Source of the DNA: Siphonodentalium dalli
Lineage: Eukaryota > Mollusca > Scaphopoda > Gadilida > Siphonodentaliidae
Reading direction: 5' to 3'
Length of the DNA stretch: 64,000 bases
Assembly: GCA_032622095.1 (NCBI GenBank)
Contig: CP136067.1
Location: 57,393,899-57,457,898, forward strand
Shown here: piece by piece, positions 24,245-36,500 of the stretch
Numbering within the stretch: position 1 is the first letter of the stretch
Layout: the number at the start of each line of letters is the position of its first letter
Translations under genes and position numbers: made by a program
The notes under the pieces: model-generated
What the model was told of the DNA's origin: nothing
What the model saw: only the letters and a program-made list of their open reading frames with translations
The model's database searches: none

Positions 24245-24419
24245 AAGTTAAACCGGAAGCAAATTGCCGACAATTCAGGCGCATGCTCTTGTTTTACTTC
24301 CTGTTTCAGAATTTTGTTTAGTTATGACTCAAACGAAACAAAACTGATGACATAACACGATTTATCCCTATTGTACACCCATAGAATGAGGAGACGTTGA
24401 AGAAAATACAATTAGGAAG
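24245..24419 (+). promoter_or_regulatory. ILRUN proximal promoter / 5' UTR
   Basis: Contains an ETS/GABP-type site CCGGAAGC (24253-24260), a GGCGCATGC NRF1-like half site (24278-24286) and a second ETS-like ACTTCCTG (24296-24303). No TATA box. This fits a broadly expressed gene. The transcription start is not defined by the sequence alone. Confidence 0.5.
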
Positions 24420-24574
24420 ATGGATGTCGACATTGATCTCGATGGGAAGCTTTTACAGCAGTTCAGTTCGATGGGAACTACAGATAAAGAAGTTCTGATT
24501 TCAGAATTCCAGAGGTTGTTGGGAACTGATCTGAACACCGAATGCTGCGCTTTCTTTCTCGATATGAATAACTG
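24420..24574 (+). CDS. ILRUN: ILRUN exon 1 (coding part)
   Basis: ATG at 24420 with A at -3 and G at +4. It encodes the N-terminal UBA-like helices and stops two bases into the tryptophan codon of MNNW; donor GTATGC begins at 24575. Reading on into the intron reaches a stop after ten codons, so splicing is required. Confidence 0.95.
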
Positions 24575-27500
24575 GTATGCTATTTTCTACACCGACAGTA
24601 TGTGCTAGTGAACAGTTGATCGATACATGCATTGTGCTATTGCGAGGGGATAACCCAATTCAGTGATTCATCCGTACTTGTCTCTTGTCTAGGTTCTAAC
24701 CTTGTTGAAAATCTACGAGATAAAGATATATCCCGTCGAAATTTCTGCGATGCCTGTAATGGGAAAGGTTGCTTCATCTGTAGATATTACAATGCAGGAA
24801 CCAATTCTGGTTGTAGACGCACTGGTCCAGGTGCTACCATGGCTGAGTAACTTTATAACCCTGTGGTGACTCCAGTAGCCGAGTAGCGTTCTTTAACGTG
24901 CACACACCGATGCGTGTACGCGGGTCAGCCATTAATGTCCACGCCCGATCGGACAGCATACTGCACCCACGACAACATACCTGGACAAGTGTTGTAATGG
25001 GGGGAAGTCGACATTTTGCATTCGGATCTTTATTCAGTGATCTCGAAGTTCTGATTTTTGTCAGAATACCCTGACCAGGTTGCGATCCCAGGTCTGCTAG
25101 CACGAGAGACCAGTACACTACCTCTCGGCTACCAGCTTCAAATCTGGAAAGGAAGTGTATGACACGACCAAACCACGATGTTCCCCCAGCAATACTTATG
25201 CGTCACCTTGACATATCATTTACCAGGGTTTCCGCTATGGCGGCAGGGGATCCATTTTTGGGCCCCATTCCTCCAGCCAATTTTTCCCCTGCCATCGTAC
25301 CACAGGACATATTCCATATGTGTACCGGTAGGCCTACAGGTATAAAGATGTTTACTTCTCAATTTCGTTGGGACAGTACTAAGAAATTTAAATAGTTGAC
25401 AACTTTATTTGATTTATAGCGAGAATACACACTCGGACCGTTCTAACACGAACTGAGGAAGTGATCAAAACCGACATTGCTAGAACACATGCTTTGGAGC
25501 CCACTGGTTACGTTGCTGCGGTTAGGTTATGAAAAATGACCGCCGATAATTTAATCATGTTATATTCCGGTACGTTATGCGTCCGAACTTTCTGCCGAGT
25601 CTTGAATAGTGGTCGTTTAACTTCAACGGGCATGTTTCCGTATATACAGCAATTAATTTTTATCTAATAAATTTTCTATGTTCTAAAGTTATTGCGGTTG
25701 ATAGCATACCGGTAGTAACTTAGGTAGAAAATGGATGCAAAATGATGAGCAAATCTACTCTCTTTTTCTTCTATTGGCCGATACAACAAAAGTACAATGT
25801 AGGTCCACTTAGTAGTGTTTCCACGACATTGACTGCATTTTCCCCTCGGCGGATATACAGGACCCGTTCCCCAAAACCTAGCGGAAAGCCTGCATTTACC
25901 TTCCTTTTCCAAAAAAAGAGACATTTAACAAGCCTTTTTTTAGTTTTACTCGATCAGGTGAACAACCTGCGAAGCATGTTGGCCATTTCGAGCTGTGGTC
26001 ATACCGTGCAGTATCGAGTGGAAAATATGCCCTTAACCCGATCGAACAGAACCAAAAAATGGCTGTAATACTTTGCGGGTCGTTCGCCTGATCGCGTAAA
26101 TGTCTCTTTTTTGGAAAAGGAAGGTACTAGTACCAGTAAATGGTATGTCAAGGTGACGCATGTGTTGTCTGCTTGGTCGTGTCTTGTGTTATATTCTTCC
26201 TTTCCGGACTTGAACAAAACCCTCCATTGCCAGTGGTGGGGAAAGTTGGACTATACATACAATGGACTACTAGTACTCTCAGGTGCCAAATAAACGTGCC
26301 GGCACGTTTATTAATTTGGAGCAAAAATACACACTATCACGCTTATTGTGACCCATCACGTTTATAATTGTTTTTGGTAAATCCATCCAGTGTGCTAATG
26401 TCAATACTAGAAGTCACAAACCACTAAATATAACTGTTTTTGGTAATGGGGAGAAGTCGGCATTTTGCAATCGGATCTTGAAATGATCTCGAATGAGACT
26501 TTTCAGTCTGACAAACTTGGTATATCACCGAGTTCTGATTTTTGTCAGAATTCCCTGACCAGGTTTCGAACCCTATCCCCTAGCACGAGTGACCAGTACG
26601 CTACTTCTGGACTACCGACTTACTCATAGACATAGTGACAGTGACATACTTATGATAGTTACATAGTGACATAGAGGGGTAGAGTATGCCTAATAGTCCG
26701 AGAATTCAATTGTATAAAATTAAATTAAATAACCAAAGACCCGAGCATTAAATAACCAGATATCCGAGCAATGATTCAATAAATAGTCGGTCATATATAT
26801 ATAGAGGATCTCACATGAGTTTCTATTTTATACGGAATTTATCAAGTTCACCTTTTATCACATGATCAAATAAACGCGAAGTATTCATCGAAAACAACAA
26901 TCATAAACTTCAGCAATCCCAATATTACACTTGTGTCTTACCAACAATTATGAAGCTGGTTTTGTGGGTTAATTATGTGATAAATATATACATGTATATA
27001 TAGGCCCCATGCAATGTGCAATTATTTGTGGTTGCCTGTTTAAAATTTGCTTGACAAGGGAGGCAAAATGACATTGACTATAGTAATCTGTGAGATGCCT
27101 CTTTGCATTCTCATACAAAATTTTATTTAGCAGGAAATTGAGCAAGAATCAGATACCTGAAACGCGAGTTTAACAACGAGACAAGAACGCTGGTACTAGT
27201 AGCATATTGGAACGTTGTCACGCATAGCATCGCCAACTACTGTAGGAAAGCAACATGTTTAACAGTTTTAAATGCTTGAGATGTCATAAGTCTTTATGTT
27301 CATATGTACACATGAACAAAGGTGAAATGATCGCTGTAATCTGTATAAATTTGATCTCTCATATGTCAATACATGCAATCTGCATTTCAGTTTTGTGATC
27401 CAGCTGTTGATAATGGTTACAAAGTTGGGAGTGTGACCCAAAACCCACTGCCCCTTCTATAGGACCCTCTGACTATCGGACTATAAACCCTTGACCTATG

Positions 27501-30500
27501 GAATCCTCTGCCTTTTGAACCCTCTGACTATTGGACCCTCAGTCTGTCGCTTTAGACTAACCCTTGGACTATCGAACCCTCTGAATATTGAACCCACAGA
27601 CTAATGCACTGTCCCGACATAGTGTCAATAGTGAAGCTGACGGGGTCTTTGTCATAATTTTCTATATATAAACATGTCGGGCACACATCCAAAACAAGCT
27701 ATTCAGCTCATTTGTCTTTCGTGTCAGCTACTTATCATAGTCTGCTTTTTAGCTCACCTGAGACAAAGTCTCCGGTGGAGCTATAGTCATCACTCCTCGC
27801 CCGTCCTTCCGTCCATCCATCCATCCGTCATCAATTCTTTAAACATCTTCTTCGGAACCATAATACCGAATAGGTTCTTATTTTGTGTGGATGTTCCCTT
27901 GATGACTCACATTCAGATTTATTCAAATGAGGTCACTGGGTCAAATAGTTGCGAAAGCAGGGCCATAACTCTATTTCTCCATGTAGTAATTCTTAGAATG
28001 ACTTCTTCTCAAGAACCATTGGACCCATTTAGCTTATATTTGGTGTGTAGGGTCCTTGAGTGACTGGGGTTCAGATTTGTTCGAATGGGGTCACTGGGTC
28101 CAATAGGGGCAGAGCCATGGACACAACTCTTGTTCAATTGAACAAAAACAAAACAAATCGATTTGAAAACAAAAATGTGTTGTTTTTTTTTTCTTCAAAT
28201 AATTTTTTTTTATTTTAATTGAGATAAATTTCTTGCTCAATTAAAAAAACAAACACCATTATAACATCCACCAGGGTGACTCAACCAAATTTGGTTTAAA
28301 TCAGTCTAAAATCAAGAACATGCAAACATCAGATACTCAGAGCTCTATGAGATATGAGGAAGGTGCCTGCAATCACAGAATGTTTACTTAACACCATATA
28401 GAAGTCACATTGATTTATAAAGTAATAAATGAATTGGCAGTGTTAACAAAATCTGATTGGAATGACAGCTCCTTTGATTAATACCCTAAAATTATCTGCC
28501 TGTTAGACACTTTGTATATAAATGACCTATTGCTTATGATAACAAATTCCCAAGGCCAAGTGTGAATAATGAATCTGACAGTTAGGCCAGTTAAACTAAA
28601 TACCTGTTTTCTCAGGCAATTACATACCGGTATGGGAAACTGGATGAGAAAGAAGGAGTCATTTTTCTTAGCTTACCTGAGATGAAGAATTGAGACATAT
28701 TTTGGCTGGATGGTCCCTAGGTGGCTGGATTTAGTTCTGTTCAAATGGGGGTCACATGGTAAAAAAGTGGCATAGCTAGGGACCTAACTCTTTCCATCCA
28801 TATAGTAATTCTTAAAACATCTTCTCAAGAATCATCGGGGCTATTTAGCTAATATAATTGGTATGGAAGGTCCTTGGGTAACAGGGATACAGATGTGTTA
28901 AAATGAGGTCACCTGGTCAAATAAGGGCGGAGCCAGGGACATAACTTGTCCATCCATTGTAATTCTTAAAATGTCTTCCTATCAAGAACCATCAGGCCTA
29001 TTCAGCTTATATTTGGTATGGGTGACTAGGATTCAGATTTGATTCAGGATTGGATCACTGGGTCAAATAGGGTCAGAGCCACGGACATAATTTTTTCCCT
29101 CATTAGTTATTTTTAAAACATCTTCTCAAAGAACCATTTGGCATATTTAGCATACATTTGGGTACAGAGAGTACTTGGGTGACTGGGACTCAGATTTGTT
29201 GAAATGGGTTCACCAGGTCAGAAAGGGGTGCGACCAGGGACATAACTCTTCCCCCATAGCAATTCTTAAAATGGCTCCTCCTCAAGAGCCATCAGTCGTA
29301 GTTAGCTTATATGTATTAACTAGTATGGAGGGTCCTTGGGAATGGGTTACAGATTTGTTAAAATGGGTTCGGCCAATCAAGAAATGGCATTTGGTGTATG
29401 TGGCCTATGGAGAGTTGGGATCAAAATTTGTTTGAATGGGGTCCACCATTTAAAAAGGGGGCATGTCAGCTTGCCACAGTTAGGAAAGCTTGAGGCATCA
29501 GTTGTAAAATTCCAACATGTGCAAAGGAATTTTACGAACTTGGGAGTGTGTTTGCTTCAGTTGGGAAGGAGCAGACTATGGACTATGTGGGGTGGGGGGA
29601 TCTGGAACATATTTTAAGGAGGACACCCCACTGCTCAAAGAAGTCCCTCTACGCTACGTCCCTCTTTAGGACTACTTGTTTTTAAGTCTTCCGAGTCCCA
29701 GTCTTCTCAGTTTTTACAGTCTGGTGAGCGTCTCCACCGTCATTGACTGTCTTGTTAATGTAATTTACACGCCTTTATGGTTTGTGGACTATAGTGCGAA
29801 AAAGCGATACTAGAATCTAATTTCATTAGTTGGGTACCACTCTGACGTCTCCAAAGAACAAAAAACGTAACGATCTGTCAGTCTAGACAGAAAATACCAT
29901 ATTTAGGTTGGGGCAATTTCCCACTATCTAATGGGGAAGCATATGATAAAACAATAAATTACACTACAATCTAATATTATCTACTTTAGACTGGTGCACG
30001 CCATATGGTGACTTACATTTTTTTACAATGAAGCTTTTCTCAGTTTTTAGCTCACCTGAGACGAAGTCTCTGGTGGAGCTATAGTCATCACTCCTCGTCC
30101 GTCCATCGTCCGTCCGTCAACAATTCTTTGAACATATTCTCCTCTGGAACCATAACACCGAATGGGTTCATATTTGGTGTGGATGTTCCCTAGGTGACTC
30201 TCATTCAGATTTGTTCAAATGAGGTCACTGGGTCAAACCGTTGTGAAGCCAGGGCCATAACTCTTTCCCTCCATAGTAATTCATTTAAACATCTTCTTCG
30301 CAAATACCATCAGGCCAAATGGGTTCATATTTGGTATGAAGGATCCTTGGGTGACTGGGGTTCAGATTTGTTCAAATGAGGTCACTGGGTCAAAAGTGGG
30401 CGGGGCCAGGTACATAACTCCAAAAAATATTTTTTTTTAATTTTTTTATTTAACTTCATGGTAAATTATATATATATATATATATTAGCAGGGTTTCCGT

Positions 30501-33500
30501 TAGTATGGCTCAGCGTCCGTAGGACGGCCTCATTCCCCTCGCAGATGATCTGTTTGATTCATACATGTACCAAAAGTCAGTAGCAATATTTCATCGGATG
30601 CAACGGGAGTTAAACAGTATACTGGTGGAAAAAGCGGGTCAATTGAGCACATTGTGTTACCGGTACATCGTAACCCTTTAAAATCAAAGCGCCAAAACTA
30701 CAACGTAATGTTTGGTGTGTTGAAATAGCGACGTTATATACAGCGTAATAAATGTTGCAGTAACATCAAAGAATGTCGAACTGCTGAGTCAGGGTTTCCG
30801 CTATACCGGCAGGGGGTCCCCTTGACGGCCCCGTTCCCCTCGCCAAGTTTTCCCCTCCTGCCATACCCCAGGACATACTGCATGTCTATAACGGTATAAA
30901 GATGTTTAAAACTTCTGAATTTTGTTGGAATAGTACTAATGAATTTTAAAAGGTGAATTTATTTTATATCTTGTGAGTGTACACACTCTAAACGCGTTGT
31001 TATACAGAAAATTGAAACAGGAAGTTATCGGAACTGACATCGCTAGAAGCTATGCCTTTGAGGCTGGTTAGTTATGTTGCGGTTAGTACCTGGTTATGTT
31101 ATGCAAAAATCATACCTGTCATGTTTTATACCGCAAAATATACTGTTCACTTTGTAATAGAGCGAGAGAGAAATGTGGGAGTAGCCGCACACCGGGCATC
31201 AAGGCATCTTACCACTGCCCACAAAGAATACTCATCGGCCAGATATGTAATCAGCCTTCTATATTTACACTGCAGAGCTCTGCTAAAATATATTCCGATT
31301 ACGTTATGCATCCGAAATATCTGCTGGGTCTTCCACAGTGAGTCTTTTAACATTAACGAGCACGTTTAACTCGGGATCCAAATTACTGGTGTTCTGTACT
31401 TCGTAAATTAATTTATATCTAATAAATTTACTAGTTTTAAAGTTACAGGTACATGTATAAGGTTTGATAGCTTGGCACTTGGGCAGAAATGGAACAAAAC
31501 AATCTGCCATTTCTACTCTCACACGATTCTATTGGCCAATATAACGAAAGTAGTTCAACCAGTGCTAAAACAGGCTACTTTTACCTGGATTTTTCCCCTT
31601 GACGGCTACCGGCCCCATTCCCCTACCCCCTAGCGGAAACCCTGGCTGAGTACGGACATTTTTTGCACAGGATTTCTGTGGTTGAAACTACTCATGCTCG
31701 GAGATCCCATGCTATAGTATGATTACATAATTTGATCAAAGAATGACGAATTGCTGAGTTAGGCAGAGTGGGGATCAACATACGCCAAAGGCGGTTCTCC
31801 AACCAAAGGAGGTATATATACCTCCGAGATCCCGTGCAGCCATGCTATCCTCTATTATAATACGGAACATTTCCCAAATCAGTCTTTATAGCGGGAATTC
31901 ATAGTGACAACATCATTCATTTGACCCATATTACATGCACTGAGGATAACTCAAAAAAACACACCCTCCTGCCCCCCTCCCCAATATGGAGATAAAGTCA
32001 AAGTACGGTCAATAATACATGTAGTTTCATTGTCCCGTCTGGGTCTCCAAACACAAACAACGGTGCACATGTTACCATTTCCCGCCAAAACTCAATTATA
32101 TTTTATAACACGTTTGCTAAAACTCAGCTGTTAGCAGCAGTCGTCAGTTGTTGGACTAGAACAGACTATTGACAAGCTACGCGTTCCGAGTTTGAAAGAA
32201 TTCGCTACCATTCGTATTTTACCGCTATAAATATCTCCTGCAGACAAACCCTGCAGTATGATGTCACAGCGCACAAATAGTTTTACGATTGACAGAATAT
32301 ATGGAATATATCAGTTTCATTTTCACGGAAGCTACTTGAAATTCTAGGAAATACTTAATTAAATTCTCCAAGCTAGGTATTATTAGACAATGCATCGATG
32401 CTTTTTAGTGTTTAGTTTCATTATACAGGTCAGAATTTTATTGTAAGTTATAAATTTTCAAACACTGTAACTTGTTCATTTATATAGTCTTCAATCAGAC
32501 GGCAGTCTTACGTGCGTAATTACATGTTTAATTATCTGGATACCATCATAATTAATGCACCCACAGAAAATGATCGACTTGCGTAATATATACGTAGCTT
32601 TGGATTGCTTTGTGAGACACCCAGGTGCAAGGAAATTGCTACTTTTCAGCGTCAAATAATTTTTGTTTCGCCCCACGGGATGTACCATGGTCGTCCCGTC
32701 GCGTTATTTGTTTCCCCAAATATGGACTCATTAATTACCCCTTGGTGGAAACCCTGATATTAGTGCCCCCTGGCCCTTTACTCAAGTTCACTGCTTCTGC
32801 CACCCTGGTCCCAAAAATAATATTTACTCAAATTCTTGACAGAGAATCATTAATAAGAAGCATTTACTTTGGCTCTAACTGTATGCCGGGTATGCCTACA
32901 CATGTCAAGTGAAATCTGACATTTTTATAAACATTCCCTGGAGATCTGCTAGAGGTCATTAATTCCCAATTACAATAACAATCTATCTATGTATTGTTCA
33001 AATCTCTCAACATGACATTTAACACTCCCACATCCACTTGAAAAGTGTTCTTTGAAAGAACCACCAGCTCTATTTAGCTCATATTTAATATTGAGGCTCC
33101 TTTGGTTGTGACTCAGATTTGTTCAATCAGGGTCACCAGGTCAAGTAGGTGCAAGGCCAGCTACATTACTCTTTCTCTCCATATTAATTCATGATATGTC
33201 TTCTATGCAAGAATCAAATGGCCTATTTTGCTTATATTTGGTATCAAATTACATGTACCTTGGGTGACAGATTTGTGAAAATGGGATCACAAAGTCGAAT
33301 AAGGGCAGAGCCAGAGTCATAACTATTTCACTACATAGTAATTCTTAAAATATGTTTGCAAGAGCCAAGAACTAGCTGGCTTATTTAGCATGGAATGTTC
33401 TTGTTTGACTGCAATTCAGATTTTTTAAAATGGGGGCACCTGGTCAAATAAGGGCCAAGCGAAGGACAGTTTTCCTCTTAATATGCTTCCTTCACAAGGA

Positions 33501-36500
33501 CCATCAGGTCTATTTTACTGATATTTATCATATGTATGAAGGGTTCTTTGGTGTCTGGGATTCAAATTTATTCAGATGGGCGTCACCAGGTTAAATAGGG
33601 TGGGACCAGGGACATAACTGTATTTCTCGATAGTAATACTTAAAATGTCTTCTCAAGAGAGGTTGGATTATTTAGCTTACATATAGTATGGAGGATCCTT
33701 TAGTGACTGAGATTCAGATTTGTTAACATGAGGTCAACCTGTTAAGAAATGACGGGGCTATGGGGACTTAACTCGTTTGGGACGTGATTCTTTTGAGAAA
33801 ACATTACTCACAGACGAGATTGTTTACAGAAATGCTTACTTTTATATAATTTTATAGCAATTTATGCGTTTATTCAATGTTGGGTCAGACCATTTGCCAT
33901 GGCAGAATTCTCCGCGTGACAACTCATAATATATGGGTGTGCATCTGTAGTCTATAAATCTTCTAGGAATTTTGGGTAGATACCACCAAATTGCGACCGG
34001 TTGCCATAGCAACATATTTTCGGAAATCTATGATTTTGGGGGCTGTAATTTCGCTATATGACGATATGTTTGCGATATTTTGAATCAAATATAAATGGTT
34101 TCCAAGTTAAATGATCCAGGAATATTTTGCCAACATCTAGAACTAACCTTTCTCGAAAATCACCCATCACCGACAGAGGGCGCCATTCAAAATGGCCACC
34201 AAACCCCCGTTTTCTAACGTTAAAATGCTTACTTTTATATCATTTTATAGCAATGTATGCGTTAATTTAATGCTGGCCAGACTATTTGTCATGACATAAT
34301 TCTCCACGTGACAACTCATAATATATGGGTGATCATCCGTGGTCTATAAATCTTCCAAAATTTTTGGGTAGATACATGTACCACCAACTTGCGACCGGTT
34401 GACATGGCAACCGTTTTTCGGAAAATTATGCGTTTGGGGGCTGTAATTTCGTATACGAGATGTCTGCATGCGACATTTTGAATCAAATGTAATTAATTTC
34501 CAAAAAATATGATCCAGGAATATACTTAAATTGCTCCCGCTTCTTTTTCCTTCCGCTGAAGGAGTCAAGATTCACCTGCCATGGTGATTACCAACCGAAA
34601 ACTTGTCTACGCGTCTACGGCTTAGGCTACTGGGCGCCGACATTTTGGAACAATGACGTCACGAATCACGTCACGCGACCCCCACGTGACGCCAAAATTA
34701 GGTTACATCTTCCTGGACCCCTCACTGAGTGATCGGCCTATATTGAATACATGCTACTATGCTCAAAACATTTAATTATAAAAGATTCATGCGATGATAA
34801 CAAGTGCATGAAGTGGGAAACGGATATATCCGTTTCCCGTCCTGTAGGTAATGTTTTGGGAAACGGATATATCCGTTTCCCGTCCTAAACGAGTTAACAC
34901 TTTTTAGTCAAGTTTTTTTTCCAAAACTCGACTTATAGTGTGGCGGACGGGCGGCATGTTTTGCTTATAAAAAAAAAATTGATGTGTGAGTACATATCCA
35001 TGCACGTAAGCTGCAGACAAAAAATCGGGTTCGTCCGCACATTTATTACAGAGTTATGGCCCTTTGCAATTTTTCACTGATTTTAGGCTCGTTAGCGCAA
35101 CAACTTCAACAAACGTTATCTGATTCGATTGAAATTTGGGTGTCTCCCAAGAATATCTCGGTCGAGTTCGAAAACCGGCCAGGTCCGATAAAATTTGATG
35201 GAGTTATGGCCCTTAATTAGTCATTTTTCATGAATTTTCAGCTCGTTAGCGCGATAACTTCAACAAACGTTATCCGATTTGATTGAAATTTGGTATATAG
35301 GTGTCTCCCAAGATTATCTCGGTCGAGTTCGAAAACCGGCCAGGTCCGATAAAATTTGATAGAGTTATGACCCTTAATTAGTCATTTTTCGTGAATTTTT
35401 AGCTCGTTAGCGCGATAACTTCAACAAACGTCCTCCGATTTGTTTAAAATTTGGAATAGACGTACTTGCCAAGAATATTTCGGACGAGTTCGAAAACCAG
35501 CCTGGCCCATTAAAATTTGATAGAGTTATGGCCCTTAATTAGTCATTTTTCGATATTACCTATTAATTAGTCTACCGATACTGATGCACACCAATTGGCG
35601 GTAGCCACCGGCGGTAGCCACCGGCGGTAGCTACCGGCGGTAAGCCACCGAAAACGAGACACAGCATCTCTGATGCCACCTCTTGTGTGTCTAATAAAAT
35701 CATTAAAATACAAAATTCATTAAAACATCTACCTTGGAACTACCTGACTGATTAATCTGACATACATGTATGGTGTTTTGAGTCCATGGATAATTGGGCT
35801 TCAAACATGTCTAAATGGTTTTATAAAAAGGCGCTTGTGAGATTGGAAATTTCCAATAATTGAGAAAGTTTGAGATGTCGGTTGTGAAATTCCAACCTAA
35901 GACTTGGGAGTCTGGAGTCCGGTCGGGAGGGGACTTGTTGAGAGGGGGGGGGGTGATCAGTAGTGTACAGTTGGTAATTTCAAGGTAGATATTCAGCGAT
36001 CTACATACATGAAGCCTATCTAGCCACATATCCTGTTTAGATCTACTTCTTTTAAAGTGATTATGAAAAGTTCTGACTGTTGTGGTCTCCAGAGTCCCAG
36101 TCTTATCAGTCTTTGCAGTCTGGTGAGCGACACCACAGTCTTTGACTGTCTTGTTCTTGATCGTATGGGTTATTAAGAAAATAAAAAAGGGGGACCACCT
36201 TAAAAAGGGCCTAAAACTAAAATTAGGGGGCCGAAACTAAAAGCCACATTAGTTGCTGAATGTCGCATTTGCCATATTTTAGAAGGTCAAACAATAAATA
36301 TTGGAGGTCCTAACAATACAATTGTTGGTGTTATCTTGTAGATTTCATATAGTAGACCATAGAACAGAAAACGTTTCGAAGATTGATCAACTATTTTTCG
36401 AATTACAAAATTTTTGTATTTATCAGTTTCAGGACAGGCTATTTTGTCAAAATGGGCTAAATTGCCCTTTTTGATAGTTAATATCTTAATATATCTCAAG

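Noticed and set aside
27674-29617. Plus-strand frames in the 27.7-29.6 kb region
   Set aside because: All lie within family A array units; similar frames recur at 45487-45804 in the other copy.
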